From: Faecalibacterium prausnitzii
GTDB taxonomy: Bacteria > Bacillota > Clostridia > Oscillospirales > Ruminococcaceae
Direction: 5' to 3'
Assembly: GCA_004558805.1 (NCBI GenBank)
Contig: SFDE01000001.1
Location: 124,001 to 188,000 of the forward strand
Length of the DNA stretch: 64,000 nt
The number at the start of each line of letters is the position of its first letter. Positions within the stretch are counted from its first letter, which is position 1. The position numbers were made by a program, and so were the translations under genes. Positions 17,363 through 27,043 of this stretch are shown in pieces. Under the pieces are notes generated by a model. That model did not search any database. It was not told the DNA's origin and saw only the letters and a list, made by a program, of their open reading frames with translations.

Positions 17363-18244
17363 TTACAGCGTTCGGGGGCGCTGCCAGTCCTTGACATCCT
17401 TGACCTCGTCGTACATGGCACAATAGCTGTCGTACCGGGTCTGGGACAGCTTGCCCTCCGCCAGTGCGGCACGGACGGCACAGCCCTTTTCGGAGCGGTG
17501 GGAGCAGCCGGTAAACTGGCACTCCCCCAGATAGGGTCCAAATTCCGGAAAGGCGTGCTCCAGATTTTCCTTTGGGATAAAGCCGGCACGGTTTGCTTCC
17601 AGACTGGCAAAGCCCGGGGTGTCCGCAATGCGTCCGCCGAATGCCTCGAAAATGGTCACCTCCCGTGTGGTATGGCGACCACGTCCCAGTTTCTGGCTGA
17701 TCTCACCGGTCTCCCGTTCCACCTCCGGCAGCAGCGCATTCAACAGGGTGGATTTGCCCACGCCGGAGTTGCCGCAAAAGGCACACAGCCGCCCGTTGAT
17801 CCACTGCCTGACCTCTTCCAGTCCTTCGCCAGTGTCATAGCTGATCCGGATAAAGGGCAGGGTGGACTTTTCGTATGCCTGCTGCAAAAATGCCGCCTCG
17901 GCAAGGTCGCCCTTGGTGCAGACGATCACCGGCTGCACTCCTTTATCCACGGCGATCGCCGAAAGCTTATCCAGCACCAGAGTGCTGGGGGTGGGCTGGG
18001 TGGTGCTTGCCACAAGGAACAGCACATCCAGATTTGCCACCGGGGGACGCACGAACACATTCCGGCGGGGTGCGATCTCGGCGATGACTGCCGCACCGTT
18101 TTCGGTTTCCAGTGTGACCTCATCCCCTGCCACCGGCACGATCTTCTTTTTGCGGAAGATGCCCCGGGGCTTGCACTCCACGATGCCCTCCGGCGTCTTG
18201 ACATAGTAAAATCCGCCGATGCCTTTTACGATATAGCCCTTCAT
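17363..18244 (-). CDS. rsgA: Ribosome small-subunit-dependent GTPase A
   Basis: A 293-residue circularly permuted GTPase that assists late 30S maturation. An N-terminal OB domain (IVKGIGGFYYVKT) precedes the G domain, whose motifs come in permuted order: VCTKGD (G4-like), FCGNSGVGKSTLLN (G1), DTPGF (G3). A C-terminal zinc knuckle contains CQFTGCSHRSEKGC. The ATG at 18242-18244 has GGAGG six bases upstream; an ATG two codons earlier abuts that box. The position between prkC and thiN is conserved in Firmicutes. Confidence 0.95.
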   Translation of the reverse strand: MKGYIVKGIGGFYYVKTPEGIVECKPRGIFRKKKIVPVAGDEVTLETENGAAVIAEIAPRRNVFVRPPVANLDVLFLVASTTQPTPSTLVLDKLSAIAVDKGVQPVIVCTKGDLAEAAFLQQAYEKSTLPFIRISYDTGEGLEEVRQWINGRLCAFCGNSGVGKSTLLNALLPEVERETGEISQKLGRGRHTTREVTIFEAFGGRIADTPGFASLEANRAGFIPKENLEHAFPEFGPYLGECQFTGCSHRSEKGCAVRAALAEGKLSQTRYDSYCAMYDEVKDVKDWQRPRTL

Positions 18245-18256
18245 GCACATCCTCCG

Positions 18257-20116
18257 TCAGCCCAGCAGCGACGACCAGAAGTCGCCAAAGCCGCCGGAAA
18301 ATCCGCCGCCGGAGCTGGGTTCCTCAGTAGCTGCGGAGCTGGAAGAAGAACTTCCGCCCCACAGCTCATCCCACCAGCCGCCTTCTCCGGAGGACGAAGG
18401 TGCCTCCGATTCGGGTTCCGGTCCGGCGCTGACCACGATGTTGACCCGATCGTTCAGCTTTACGGTGGAACCAGCCTGAGGATCCTGCCCGATGATGGCA
18501 CCTGCAGGCTGGTCGCTGTACTGCTCGGTCTGGCTGCCCAGACCCAGACGGTTCTGCACCAGCAGGGTGCGGGCATCATCCACGGTCAAGCCGATCAGCG
18601 AGGGTACCTTGGTGGTGGTTGCCACCTGGGGACGGCTGATATAGACGATGACGGTGCTACCCGCCTCCACCTGAGTGCCTGCGGCGGGGTCAGTGCGGAT
18701 GACCGCACCGGAGGCGACCGAGGTGTCCACAGCCTGGGTCACCAGCACCGAGACTCCCAGATCCTTCAGCTGCTGTTCCGCATCCGACTGGACGTAGTTG
18801 GTCAGATCCGGCACCGTGACATACTGGGTGCCCAGACTGACGGTAAGGGTCACGCTCTGCCCCTCCCGCACGTTGCGTCCGGAGACCGGGGACTGCTTGT
18901 AGATATAGCCTGCCGCATAGTTGCTGTTGTATTCCTGCTCCCATGTGACCTTGATCTGACCGGAGGCGATCTGATCCACCGCCTGTGCCTGTTCCTGGGT
19001 CATACCGATATAGTCCCCCAGCACGATATCCGCCTTGTTGTTCATCAGGTTGGAGGAATCATTCAGGATCAGATAGTTCAGCAGCATGCAGGCAATACAG
19101 AATGCAATGGTAATGCCCAGCAGTGCCGGAAGGAAGATCGTCTTGCGTTTTTTTCTGCGGGGAGCGGAAGGCTCCGGCTGGCGATGTGCTCTGTTCTGAT
19201 TCATCGTGCGTTTCACCACCTTTTCGGGTGCATCTTCTGTAATATACTGATATTCAAACATGACCGAGGGATTCTGGACATAGGTGTCCAGTGCGTCCAG
19301 CATCTCCCGGGCGGAAGCGTAGCGGTTCTGGGGCAGCTTTGCCATTGCCTTTTCGGTGATCTCCACCAGTGCGCCGGGCACTTCCGGTGCGATCTCCCGC
19401 AGGGACTTGGGCTGATCCGAGATCTGTTTGATCGCCACCTCCACCACATCGTCGGCGTCAAAGGGCAGATGACCGGAAAGCATCTCGTACATCATGACGC
19501 CTACGGAGTAGATGTCGCTGGTGCAGTCGGTCTCGTCGCCTTTTGCCTGCTCCGGGCTGATATAGTGGACGCTGCCCATTGCCTTGCCCACCAGCAGCTG
19601 ATTGTCTGCCCGGGAGATCCGTGCAATGCCAAAATCCATCATCCGCAGCTGCCCGTTGTCCAGCAGCATGATGTTCTGGGGCTTGATATCCCGGTGGACC
19701 ACCCCGTTTGCGTGGGCGTGTTCCAGTGCCTTGAGGATCTGAGAGATAAAGTGCACCGTTTCCCGGCTGCTGAGCTTTCCTCCCCGCTCGTTCAGGTACT
19801 CCCGCAGGGTCATGCCGTCCACGTATTCCATGACGATATACTGCAGATCGTTGTTGACCGACACGTCATAGACCTTGACGATGTTGGGATGGTTCAGCAG
19901 CGAGATCGCCTTGGATTCGTTTTTGAAGCGGCGGACCAGATCCGGGTCGTGCGTGTATTCCTGCCGCAGCACCTTTACCGCCACCACCGTGCCCACCGGC
20001 ACGGGACCGTTGTGTCCCAGCATCACTGCCTTGTAGACGTTTGCCATGCCGCCGGATCCGATGAGTTCCCGGACCTCGTACAGCCCGTCCAGCTTTTTGC
20101 CGATCAGATTATCCAT
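18257..20116 (-). CDS. prkC: PASTA-domain Ser/Thr protein kinase
   Basis: A 619-residue membrane kinase that senses peptidoglycan fragments in Gram-positive bacteria. The cytoplasmic kinase domain (about 13-275) has Lys48 in VAVKVL, HRD at 141-143 and DFG at 161-163. A basic linker leads to one transmembrane helix (about 327-351). Three PASTA repeats follow to about residue 563. The last 55 residues are an unusual Ser/Gly/Glu/Trp-rich tail (DELWGG, a run of six Ser, DFWSSLLG). The gene overlaps its partner phosphatase by 8 bases. Substrates cannot be read from the sequence. Confidence 0.95.
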   Translation of the reverse strand: MDNLIGKKLDGLYEVRELIGSGGMANVYKAVMLGHNGPVPVGTVVAVKVLRQEYTHDPDLVRRFKNESKAISLLNHPNIVKVYDVSVNNDLQYIVMEYVDGMTLREYLNERGGKLSSRETVHFISQILKALEHAHANGVVHRDIKPQNIMLLDNGQLRMMDFGIARISRADNQLLVGKAMGSVHYISPEQAKGDETDCTSDIYSVGVMMYEMLSGHLPFDADDVVEVAIKQISDQPKSLREIAPEVPGALVEITEKAMAKLPQNRYASAREMLDALDTYVQNPSVMFEYQYITEDAPEKVVKRTMNQNRAHRQPEPSAPRRKKRKTIFLPALLGITIAFCIACMLLNYLILNDSSNLMNNKADIVLGDYIGMTQEQAQAVDQIASGQIKVTWEQEYNSNYAAGYIYKQSPVSGRNVREGQSVTLTVSLGTQYVTVPDLTNYVQSDAEQQLKDLGVSVLVTQAVDTSVASGAVIRTDPAAGTQVEAGSTVIVYISRPQVATTTKVPSLIGLTVDDARTLLVQNRLGLGSQTEQYSDQPAGAIIGQDPQAGSTVKLNDRVNIVVSAGPEPESEAPSSSGEGGWWDELWGGSSSSSSAATEEPSSGGGFSGGFGDFWSSLLG

Positions 20117-20858
20117 GACGCACCTCCATGGGTTCCACCTGCATCAGCAGGGCGGTGATGTTGTCCGACCCGCCGTTCTCGTTGGCGGTGCGGATCATCC
20201 GGTCTGGCAGATCGTAAAAGCTCTCCGTGCGCAGCAGCTGTTCCAGCTGTGCCTTGGGCACCGCATTGGTCAGCCCGTCGGAACACAGCAGCAGTTCATC
20301 CCCCGGCTGCACCTCCAGCTGGGTGAACTCCGGAACCAGCCGGTAATCCACCCCCAGTGCCCGGGTGATGATGTTTTTCTGGGGATGGTGCTCTGCTTCC
20401 TCCACCGTGATGGTACCGCAGTCTACCAGTTCCTGTACATAGGAGTGGTCGTGGGTGAGCTGGGTAAGTTTCCCATCCCGGAACAGATACCCACGGGAAT
20501 CTCCCGCATGGCACAGGTACGCCTTGCCGGAGCGCACCAGTGCGCACACCGCCGTTGTTCCCATGCCGGCAAGGGTCTCGTCCTGCGCCGCTTTCTGGAA
20601 TACAAAGCGGTTGGCGCTGAGCAGGGTCTTGCGCAGAAAATCCTCTTCTTCCCCGGGCAGGCAGCGGCTGTACTGCTGCTGGAAGCAGCGCTCGATCACA
20701 TCGCAGGCGCTGCGGGATGCTTCCTGCCCGCCTCGTGCGCCGCCCATACCGTCACAGACCAGCCCCCACGCCGCATCGCCGGGCAGTTCCCCGGCACGGT
20801 AGTCGTCCTGATTATCCTGCCGGACCCGCCCTACGTCCGTTTTTCCTGCAAGTTTCAT
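20109..20858 (-). CDS. prpC: PP2C-family protein phosphatase partner of PrkC
   Basis: A 249-residue PPM/PP2C phosphatase that reverses PrkC phosphorylation. Metal-binding motifs are present in order: RQDNQDDYR, VCDGMGGARGGQEAS, GDSRGYLF, DELLLCSDGLTNAV and ENGGSDNITALL near the C terminus. AAGGAG is seven bases before the ATG. It sits between rlmN and prkC as in Bacillus, overlapping the kinase gene, so the two proteins are probably made in a fixed ratio. Confidence 0.95.
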   Translation of the reverse strand: MKLAGKTDVGRVRQDNQDDYRAGELPGDAAWGLVCDGMGGARGGQEASRSACDVIERCFQQQYSRCLPGEEEDFLRKTLLSANRFVFQKAAQDETLAGMGTTAVCALVRSGKAYLCHAGDSRGYLFRDGKLTQLTHDHSYVQELVDCGTITVEEAEHHPQKNIITRALGVDYRLVPEFTQLEVQPGDELLLCSDGLTNAVPKAQLEQLLRTESFYDLPDRMIRTANENGGSDNITALLMQVEPMEVRHG

Positions 20859-20874
20859 AGCCTTCTCCTTCTGC

Positions 20875-21915
20875 TCATGCCTTTCCGTTCATCTCATCCC
20901 GGCGCAGCTGTCCGCAGGCGGCACTGATCTCACTTCCCAGACGGCGGCGCACCGTGGCATTGACCCCGAGGCTTTCCAGCTTCTGCTGGAACCGCCGCAC
21001 ATTTGCCGCATCGGTGGCAGAGTAGGGGCTGCCGTCCACCGGGTTGATGGGGATAAGGTTCACATGAGCGCCCATGCCACGGATCAGATCCGACAGCTGC
21101 TTTGCGCAGGCATCGGAATCATTGACCCCCCGCACCATGGAATATTCAAAGCTGACCCGGCGCCCGGTGGTGTCCTGATAGCGGCGCACCGCCTCCATGA
21201 GCTGCTCCACCGGGTAGGCGTCGTTGACCGGCATCATGCTGCTGCGGATCTGGTTGTTGGGGGCGTGCAGGGACACCGAAAGGGTCAGCTGCAATTTCTT
21301 TTCTGCCAGCTGATCGATCTTGGGCACCAGACCGCAGGTGGAAAGGCTGATGTTGCGCATCCCGATGTTGACGCCCTCCGGGGAGGTGATATTTTCCAGA
21401 AACCGCATCACTTCGTCAAAATTATCCAGTGGCTCCCCGATGCCCATCAGCACGATGTGGGAAATACGCTCCCCGATGTCCTTTTGGGCAGTGTAGATCT
21501 CGGAGCAGATCTCTCCTGCTTCCAGATTGCGCACCCGTCCTGCCTGCGTGGAAGCGCAGAACCGGCAGCCCATGCGGCAGCCCACCTGGGTGGACACGCA
21601 CACCGTGTTGCCGTAGTGGTAGCGCATGACCACCGTTTCGATGCAGTTGCCGTCTGCCATCTGCAGCAGATATTTCACCGTGCCGTCCTTTGCTTCCTGA
21701 CGACGCTGGATCCGGGGGGCGGCAATATAAAAGTTTTCTTCCAGTTTTGCCAGCAGAGTCTTGGGCTGATCGGTCATTGCCGAAAACTCGGTGACCAGCT
21801 TCTGATGCACCCAGTGGAAGATCTGCTTTGCCCGGAAACCCGGCTGTCCCAGTGCTTTCAGCTCAGCGGACAGCTGTTCCAGCGTCAGAGAAGAAATACA
21901 GCGTTTTTGTTCCAT
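20875..21915 (-). CDS. rlmN: 23S rRNA (adenine2503-C2)-methyltransferase
   Basis: A 346-residue radical SAM enzyme that methylates A2503 of 23S rRNA. CVSTQVGCRMGCRFCAS contains the cluster-binding CxxxCxxC and the preceding conserved Cys. GIGEPLDNFDEVMRFL and LSVSLHAPNNQIR are family motifs, and EISAACGQLR near the end carries the Cys that forms the methyl-transfer intermediate. Length and motifs match RlmN rather than Cfr. It belongs to the long operon, 51 bases after rsmB and 16 before prpC. Confidence 0.95.
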   Translation of the reverse strand: MEQKRCISSLTLEQLSAELKALGQPGFRAKQIFHWVHQKLVTEFSAMTDQPKTLLAKLEENFYIAAPRIQRRQEAKDGTVKYLLQMADGNCIETVVMRYHYGNTVCVSTQVGCRMGCRFCASTQAGRVRNLEAGEICSEIYTAQKDIGERISHIVLMGIGEPLDNFDEVMRFLENITSPEGVNIGMRNISLSTCGLVPKIDQLAEKKLQLTLSVSLHAPNNQIRSSMMPVNDAYPVEQLMEAVRRYQDTTGRRVSFEYSMVRGVNDSDACAKQLSDLIRGMGAHVNLIPINPVDGSPYSATDAANVRRFQQKLESLGVNATVRRRLGSEISAACGQLRRDEMNGKA

Positions 21916-21966
21916 TGTGTTCTCCTATTGTTTACTACGAATGAGCCATGCCTTTTCTTGCAGGGT

Positions 21967-23286
21967 TCAGGGTGCTTTTTTCATGGCACACAGGAAAAAG
22001 CCATCCATACCGGTACGGCTGGGCACTGAAAGACAGCCCCATTCTCCCACCGTCATGCCTGCAGGCATCTCCACCTCCGGCTCCAGCACCGAAAACTCCG
22101 GGTGACGCTGCAGAAATGCGGCGACCTGCTGCTGATTTTCTGCCGGATCGATGGTGCAGGTGGAGTACACCAGCCGTCCCCCGGGTTTGAGCAGCTGCGC
22201 TGCCGTATCCAGAATGGACGCCTGCACGGCGTGCAGCTCTGCCTGCCGCTGCGGCTCCAGTTTTTTGTAGCGCAGGTCCGGCTTTTTTGCCAGTATGCCC
22301 AGCCCGCTGCAGGGTACATCCGTAAGGATGCGGTCTGCCAGCGGCAAAGAGGGGTCCCGCTTTGTGGCATCGCTGCACCGGGTCTTTACGTTGGTAAGAC
22401 CCATGCGGTCCACTGCTGTGCGGATCAGCCCCACACGGTTCTCGGCTGCATCGCAGCTGAAAAGCGTGCCGGTATTCTGCATCTGTTCCGCCAGCAGGAT
22501 GGTCTTGCCGCCGGGGGCAGCGCACAGGTCCAGCACCGTTTCCCCGGGCTTTGCCCCCACGCAAAGGGCGGCAAGCTGACTCGCCTGCCCTTCCACATGG
22601 TAATAGCCCTTGCGGAACAGCTCCTGCTCCGCCGGGCTGCCCTGAAACCGTGCCAGAACGCTGCCGGGCACAATGCCGGGCTGCGCCTCCACGCCGCATT
22701 CTGCAAGATTTGCACAAAGCTCCGGCACGGTGGTCCGGAGGGGGTTTGCACGGAGGCTGGTAAGTCCGCTGTCTGCGCTGCGGGTCAAAATCTCCAGTGC
22801 CTCCTCCGGATAGTTCCTGCTAAGGAACTGCGCCACATCCTGCCCGGCAGAACCCAGCACCATAAGCCGCTGGACTTCGTCGGCAAAGACCGCCTTGTCC
22901 AGATCGTATCCGCAGGCACGGCGGAGGACCGCATTGACCAGCCCGGAGGCGCTGGACTTTTTAAAGCTTCGGGTCAGCTTGACCGCCTCGTTCACGGCGG
23001 CAGACACCGGCACCTGCATATAGCGCGCCTGTGCCAGAGCGGAACGCAGGATCTCCCGCACCGGGGGGTCCAGCTTGGCAAGACCCTTGGGCAGAAACTG
23101 CTCCAGAATATAGTCCAGAGTGCCCCGGTGTTCCAGCACCGTATAGAAAATGGCGCTGGCAAATGCTTTATCCCGCCCTTCCAGCTCCTGACGCCGCAGC
23201 TCGGCATCCAGAACAAGATTGGAAAAGCCGTCCTGTTCCTGACGCACCAGCGCTGCCACCGCTGCTGCCCGGGGATTCGCCCCCAT
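21967..23286 (-). CDS. rsmB: 16S rRNA (cytosine967-C5)-methyltransferase
   Basis: A 439-residue protein with an N-terminal NusB-like RNA-binding domain (about 1-140) and a C-terminal Rossmann methyltransferase. VLDLCAAPGGKT binds SAM. DVPCSGLGIL and VYSTCTIDPAENQQQV hold the two cysteines used in m5C formation. It overlaps fmt by one base in an ATGA junction, which suggests translational coupling. Confidence 0.94.
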   Translation of the reverse strand: MGANPRAAAVAALVRQEQDGFSNLVLDAELRRQELEGRDKAFASAIFYTVLEHRGTLDYILEQFLPKGLAKLDPPVREILRSALAQARYMQVPVSAAVNEAVKLTRSFKKSSASGLVNAVLRRACGYDLDKAVFADEVQRLMVLGSAGQDVAQFLSRNYPEEALEILTRSADSGLTSLRANPLRTTVPELCANLAECGVEAQPGIVPGSVLARFQGSPAEQELFRKGYYHVEGQASQLAALCVGAKPGETVLDLCAAPGGKTILLAEQMQNTGTLFSCDAAENRVGLIRTAVDRMGLTNVKTRCSDATKRDPSLPLADRILTDVPCSGLGILAKKPDLRYKKLEPQRQAELHAVQASILDTAAQLLKPGGRLVYSTCTIDPAENQQQVAAFLQRHPEFSVLEPEVEMPAGMTVGEWGCLSVPSRTGMDGFFLCAMKKAP

Positions 23287-24206
23287 CAGAGCAGGTCCCC
23301 CGTTTTCAGACGCAGACCGGCAGCAAAGGCAGTGCCCTCCATGGGCTTCTTGCCCTCCGGTACCACCTGCAGCAACTGGACGGCGCCTTCACCGCATGCC
23401 ACGGTCAAGGGCTTGGTGGCAAGCACCGTGCCCGGAGCCTCCCCCGCCGATGCCGCCACACGGCACTGATTCACCTTGAGCTTTTTGCCGCCGGAGGTCA
23501 CAAACCATGCCCCGGGCCAGGGATTCATGCCCCGGACCCAGTTGTGGATGTGTTCCGCCGTATCCGTAAGATGGAACTCTGCCATCTCCTTGCTGAGCAT
23601 GGGGGCAAGGGTGGCATGCTCATGGTCCTGCACCACAGGCTTCAGCCTGCCCTGCTCTATGGCGGGGATGGTCTGGCACAGGACCTGTGCACCCACCGCC
23701 GTCACCCGGTCGAACAGCTCGCCGCTGGTCTCCTCCGGGTCAATGGCGATCCTCTCACAGCGGAGCACATCGCCGGTATCCAGACCCTCATCCATCTGCA
23801 TGATGGACACGCCGGTCTCCGGGTCCCCGTTCAGCACCGACCACTGTACCGGTGCGCTGCCCCGGTACTTGGGCAGCAGGGAAACATGGAGGTTGATGCA
23901 GCCATGCTTCGGGATGCTCAGCACGCTGGCGGGCAGAATGCAGCCGTATGCCACCACCACGATCAGTTCCGGCGCAAGGGTACGGATATTTTCGTCCTCG
24001 CTGCCGTCCCGTAGGGTCCGGGGCTGGAACACCGGGGTGCCATGCTCCAGTGCCACTTCCTTTACCGGAGGTGCGGTGAGCACCTGCTTGCGTCCCACCG
24101 GTTTATCCCGGCGGGTGTATACGCCGCAGATCTCATGACCGGCGGCGTACAGCGCTTTGAGGCACTCTGCGGCAATGTCCGGGGTACCCATGAAAAGAAT
24201 GCGCAT
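23286..24206 (-). CDS. fmt: Methionyl-tRNA formyltransferase
   Basis: A 306-residue enzyme that formylates initiator Met-tRNA using 10-formyl-THF, the product of the FolD pathway encoded 9 kb away. MRILFMGTPDIAAECLKAL opens the Rossmann domain. GCINLHVSLLPKYRGSAPVQW is the folate-binding signature with the catalytic Asn and His, and a C-terminal OB domain follows. The start at 24204-24206 overlaps the def stop codon (TAATG). A longer open frame upstream runs into def and is not used. Confidence 0.96.
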   Translation of the reverse strand: MRILFMGTPDIAAECLKALYAAGHEICGVYTRRDKPVGRKQVLTAPPVKEVALEHGTPVFQPRTLRDGSEDENIRTLAPELIVVVAYGCILPASVLSIPKHGCINLHVSLLPKYRGSAPVQWSVLNGDPETGVSIMQMDEGLDTGDVLRCERIAIDPEETSGELFDRVTAVGAQVLCQTIPAIEQGRLKPVVQDHEHATLAPMLSKEMAEFHLTDTAEHIHNWVRGMNPWPGAWFVTSGGKKLKVNQCRVAASAGEAPGTVLATKPLTVACGEGAVQLLQVVPEGKKPMEGTAFAAGLRLKTGDLL

Positions 24207-24742
24207 TACTTGTTTCCTTTCGCTTTCCGGGCAGCTTCCTTGCCCTCTTCGGTATCCTCGTAGAAATACTCGCTGGACTCCATGATGGTGATGCCGTCCA
24301 GATGGTCGTTCTCGTGCTGGATGCACCGTGCCAGGAGGTCCTCTGCCTCCAGCTCGAACCACTCGCCGTGGCGGTCCTGTGCACGGACCTTTACTGCAGC
24401 CGGACGGGTCACAGCGCCGTTGTGCCCCGGGAAGGACAGGCAGCCCTCGTAGGCAGTCTCCTCATCCTCGGACACAGCGATGATCTCCGGGTTCACAAAG
24501 TCGATAAACTTGTACTGGTAGTCTGCAGGGATCTCCTCCGGCGCATCGGTGGTATCCCACACCACGAACAGGCGACGCAGCATGCCCACCTGCGGTCCTG
24601 CCAGACCCACACCATCGGCAGCGATCATCGTTTCCCGCATGTCGTCCAGCAGGGTGGCAAGGCGGTCATCAAAGTTGGTCACAGGGCGGCAGACCTTGTT
24701 CAGGATGGGGTCGCCTTCTTTTACAATGTTACGGATAGCCAT
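24206..24742 (-). CDS. def: Peptide deformylase
   Basis: A 178-residue metalloenzyme that removes the N-formyl group from nascent proteins. The three family motifs are visible: GVGLAGPQVG, EGCLSFPG with the metal-binding Cys, and QHENDHLDG with the HExxH histidines and Glu. The start at 24740-24742 (MAIRNIV) has GGAGG eight bases upstream. A TTG five codons earlier overlaps that box. The pairing with fmt is nearly universal. Confidence 0.96.
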   Translation of the reverse strand: MAIRNIVKEGDPILNKVCRPVTNFDDRLATLLDDMRETMIAADGVGLAGPQVGMLRRLFVVWDTTDAPEEIPADYQYKFIDFVNPEIIAVSEDEETAYEGCLSFPGHNGAVTRPAAVKVRAQDRHGEWFELEAEDLLARCIQHENDHLDGITIMESSEYFYEDTEEGKEAARKAKGNK

Positions 24743-24760
24743 GAATGGTACCTCCAAAAT

Positions 24761-27019
24761 TCAGATATCGCCGTCCGAATGCAGATCCACCACAACGGTT
24801 GCTTTGGACGGCAGTTTTTCTTTTTCGTATTGTTCCAGTGCGCTGCGTACCAGATCCCGGAAACGGCGGTCGTTGCGGCACTTGACGGTAAGTTTGTAGC
24901 GATAGGTATCGTTGATCTTTTCGATGCTGCCGGGCACCGGTCCCAGCACCCGCAAAGGCAGGTCCGGCTGCCGGGAGGCGTGCTGCCCCAGGATCTCCGA
25001 GAACCGTGCCGCAGCCCGGGCGGTATCTATCTCCTTTGCTCCGGCAAAGCCTATGACGCACAGCCCGCAGAAGGGCGGATACAAGCCCAGTTTGCGGTAG
25101 GAGATCTCCTGCTCAAAAAACGCATCGTAGTCCTGAGCGGCGGCAAGATTCAGCACCGGATTGTCCGGGTCGGTGGTCTGGATGATGGCATGACCGGGAT
25201 CCTTTGCTCTGCCGCTGCGCCCCACCACCTGCGTAATGAGGCTGAACACATTCTCGTAGGCACGGAACCCCTGAGCAAACAGCAGCGAGTCGATGCCCAG
25301 GACTCCCACAAGGGTCACGTCCTCAAAATCCAGCCCCTTTGCCACCATCTGGGTGCCCACCATGATATCGTACTCATGGTTTGCAAATTTTGCAAGCATC
25401 TTTTCGTGGGCGTCCTTGGCGGCGGTGGAATCCTGATCCATCCGCAGCACCCTTGCCTGTGGGAAAAGAGATGCAAGCTCCTCCTCTGCCTTCTGGGTGC
25501 CAAAGCCCCGGTACTGCAGCTTCCCGCCGCAGGCGGGGCAAAGGGTGGGCGGCTCCATCTGGGTGCCGCAGTAGTGGCACATGACCCGCCGCGCCGATTT
25601 ATGGTAGACCATGGGGACGCTGCATTTGGGGCACTTCAGCACCTCCCGGCAATCCTCGCACTGTGCCATGGTCTGGTAGCCCCGGCGATTCAGCAGCAGG
25701 ATGGTCTGCTTTTTTGCCTCCAGATTCCGGCGGATGGCGTCCTCCAGCGTCAGACTGATCTCCCGGGGGTTGCCGGCAGCCAGTTCTGCCCGCATATCCA
25801 CGATGCGGACACTGGGCAAAGGGTTGCCCCCGTAGCGCCGGGTCAGCCGCACCAGCCGGGTGCGACCCTTCTGCGCTGCGTAAAAGCTCTCTGTGCTGGG
25901 GGTGGCGCTGGCAAGCAGCAGCAGGGCACCGTTTTCGGCGGTGCGCTGCCGCGCCACCTCGTGTGCCGAGTAACGGGGAGCGGACTCGGAGCGGTAGGTG
26001 TGTTCCTGCTCCTCGTCAATGATGATCAGCCCGATGTTTTCCAGCGGTGAGAAGATGGCGCTGCGGGTGCCTACCACGATGTCTGCGCCGCCATCCTGGA
26101 TCATCTGCCACTGCAGCAGCCGCTCCGTATGGTTCAGGGCAGAATGCTGCACCGCCACCCGTTTGCCGAACTGACTTTTCAGACGCAGGATCATCTGGGG
26201 CGTCAGGCTGATCTCCGGCACCAGTACCAGCGCCCGGCGTCCCATTTCCAGACAGCGGGCAATGAGCTTTAAAAACACCAGCGTTTTTCCGCTGCCGGTG
26301 ACGCCGTACAGCAGCGCCGAGTGGGGGGCGTCGTCCTCCAGCTGCGGTGCAAGGGCATTGTATGCCGTCTGCTGCTCCTGGGTAAGGGTCACGGGATCGT
26401 TCCGTTGCGGGATGGAGGCGTACAGGTCGATGGATTTGTTCACCTTGCTGCACTCCAGCACCCCTTTTGTGCACAGATTGTCCAGCACCGCCCGGCTGAT
26501 GCCCTTTTCTTCCAGCTCTGTCAGGGTGCGCGCCCCGCCGCTGAGCAGGGTCACCACCGCCAGCTGCTTGGCGGTGGGCTTGGGCTTTGCCGGCAGCTGC
26601 CCCACCAGACGATAGGAATTTTCGGTGTGGCGGACCAACTGTTTCTGCAGCACCGGGGTCACCCCGTCTGCCGCCACCGTAGGCTTGTACTGTGCCCCGT
26701 AGGGGATCACCGCTTTTACCGCCTCGTAGTAGGTGCAGAAGGTGCGCTCCTTCAGAAAATGCACCAGCCCCAGCAGTTCCGGGGTCAGGCAGGCGGAGGC
26801 GGGAGCAACGTCGAAGAGGAACTTCAGCTTGGAGTTTTCCGGTTCGGCATCGCATGCCAGCACCACCCCCATGCGGGGGCGGCTGCCTCTGCCAAAGGGC
26901 ACCAGCACCATGCTGCCCAGACGGACGGTGTTCTGCTGGTCCGGCATGACGGCATAGGTGTAGATCTTATCAAAATGAAAGGTTGCGTTGCTTACGGCAA
27001 CACCCACCGTTCTGGGCAT
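24761..27019 (-). CDS. priA: Primosomal replication restart helicase PriA
   Basis: A 752-residue helicase that reloads the replisome at stalled forks. An N-terminal fork-binding domain (FHFDKIYTYAV, VPFGRGSRPRMGVV) is followed by Walker A GVTGSGKT and the DEEQ box (IIDEEQEHTYRSE). An insertion of paired cysteines, from CEDCREVLKCPKC to CPACGG, binds zinc. Helicase C-terminal motifs include VGTQMVAKGLDFEDVTLVGV and TQVVGRSGRA. It lies between gmk and def. The coaBC and rpoZ genes often found here are missing. Confidence 0.96.
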   Translation of the reverse strand: MPRTVGVAVSNATFHFDKIYTYAVMPDQQNTVRLGSMVLVPFGRGSRPRMGVVLACDAEPENSKLKFLFDVAPASACLTPELLGLVHFLKERTFCTYYEAVKAVIPYGAQYKPTVAADGVTPVLQKQLVRHTENSYRLVGQLPAKPKPTAKQLAVVTLLSGGARTLTELEEKGISRAVLDNLCTKGVLECSKVNKSIDLYASIPQRNDPVTLTQEQQTAYNALAPQLEDDAPHSALLYGVTGSGKTLVFLKLIARCLEMGRRALVLVPEISLTPQMILRLKSQFGKRVAVQHSALNHTERLLQWQMIQDGGADIVVGTRSAIFSPLENIGLIIIDEEQEHTYRSESAPRYSAHEVARQRTAENGALLLLASATPSTESFYAAQKGRTRLVRLTRRYGGNPLPSVRIVDMRAELAAGNPREISLTLEDAIRRNLEAKKQTILLLNRRGYQTMAQCEDCREVLKCPKCSVPMVYHKSARRVMCHYCGTQMEPPTLCPACGGKLQYRGFGTQKAEEELASLFPQARVLRMDQDSTAAKDAHEKMLAKFANHEYDIMVGTQMVAKGLDFEDVTLVGVLGIDSLLFAQGFRAYENVFSLITQVVGRSGRAKDPGHAIIQTTDPDNPVLNLAAAQDYDAFFEQEISYRKLGLYPPFCGLCVIGFAGAKEIDTARAAARFSEILGQHASRQPDLPLRVLGPVPGSIEKINDTYRYKLTVKCRNDRRFRDLVRSALEQYEKEKLPSKATVVVDLHSDGDI

Positions 27020-27043
27020 GGGTCCAGCTCCTTCAAAAACAGA

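Noticed and set aside
17357..20158. A 933-codon plus-strand frame antisense to rsgA and prkC
   Set aside because: The minus strand carries full kinase and GTPase motifs; the long frame is a shadow.
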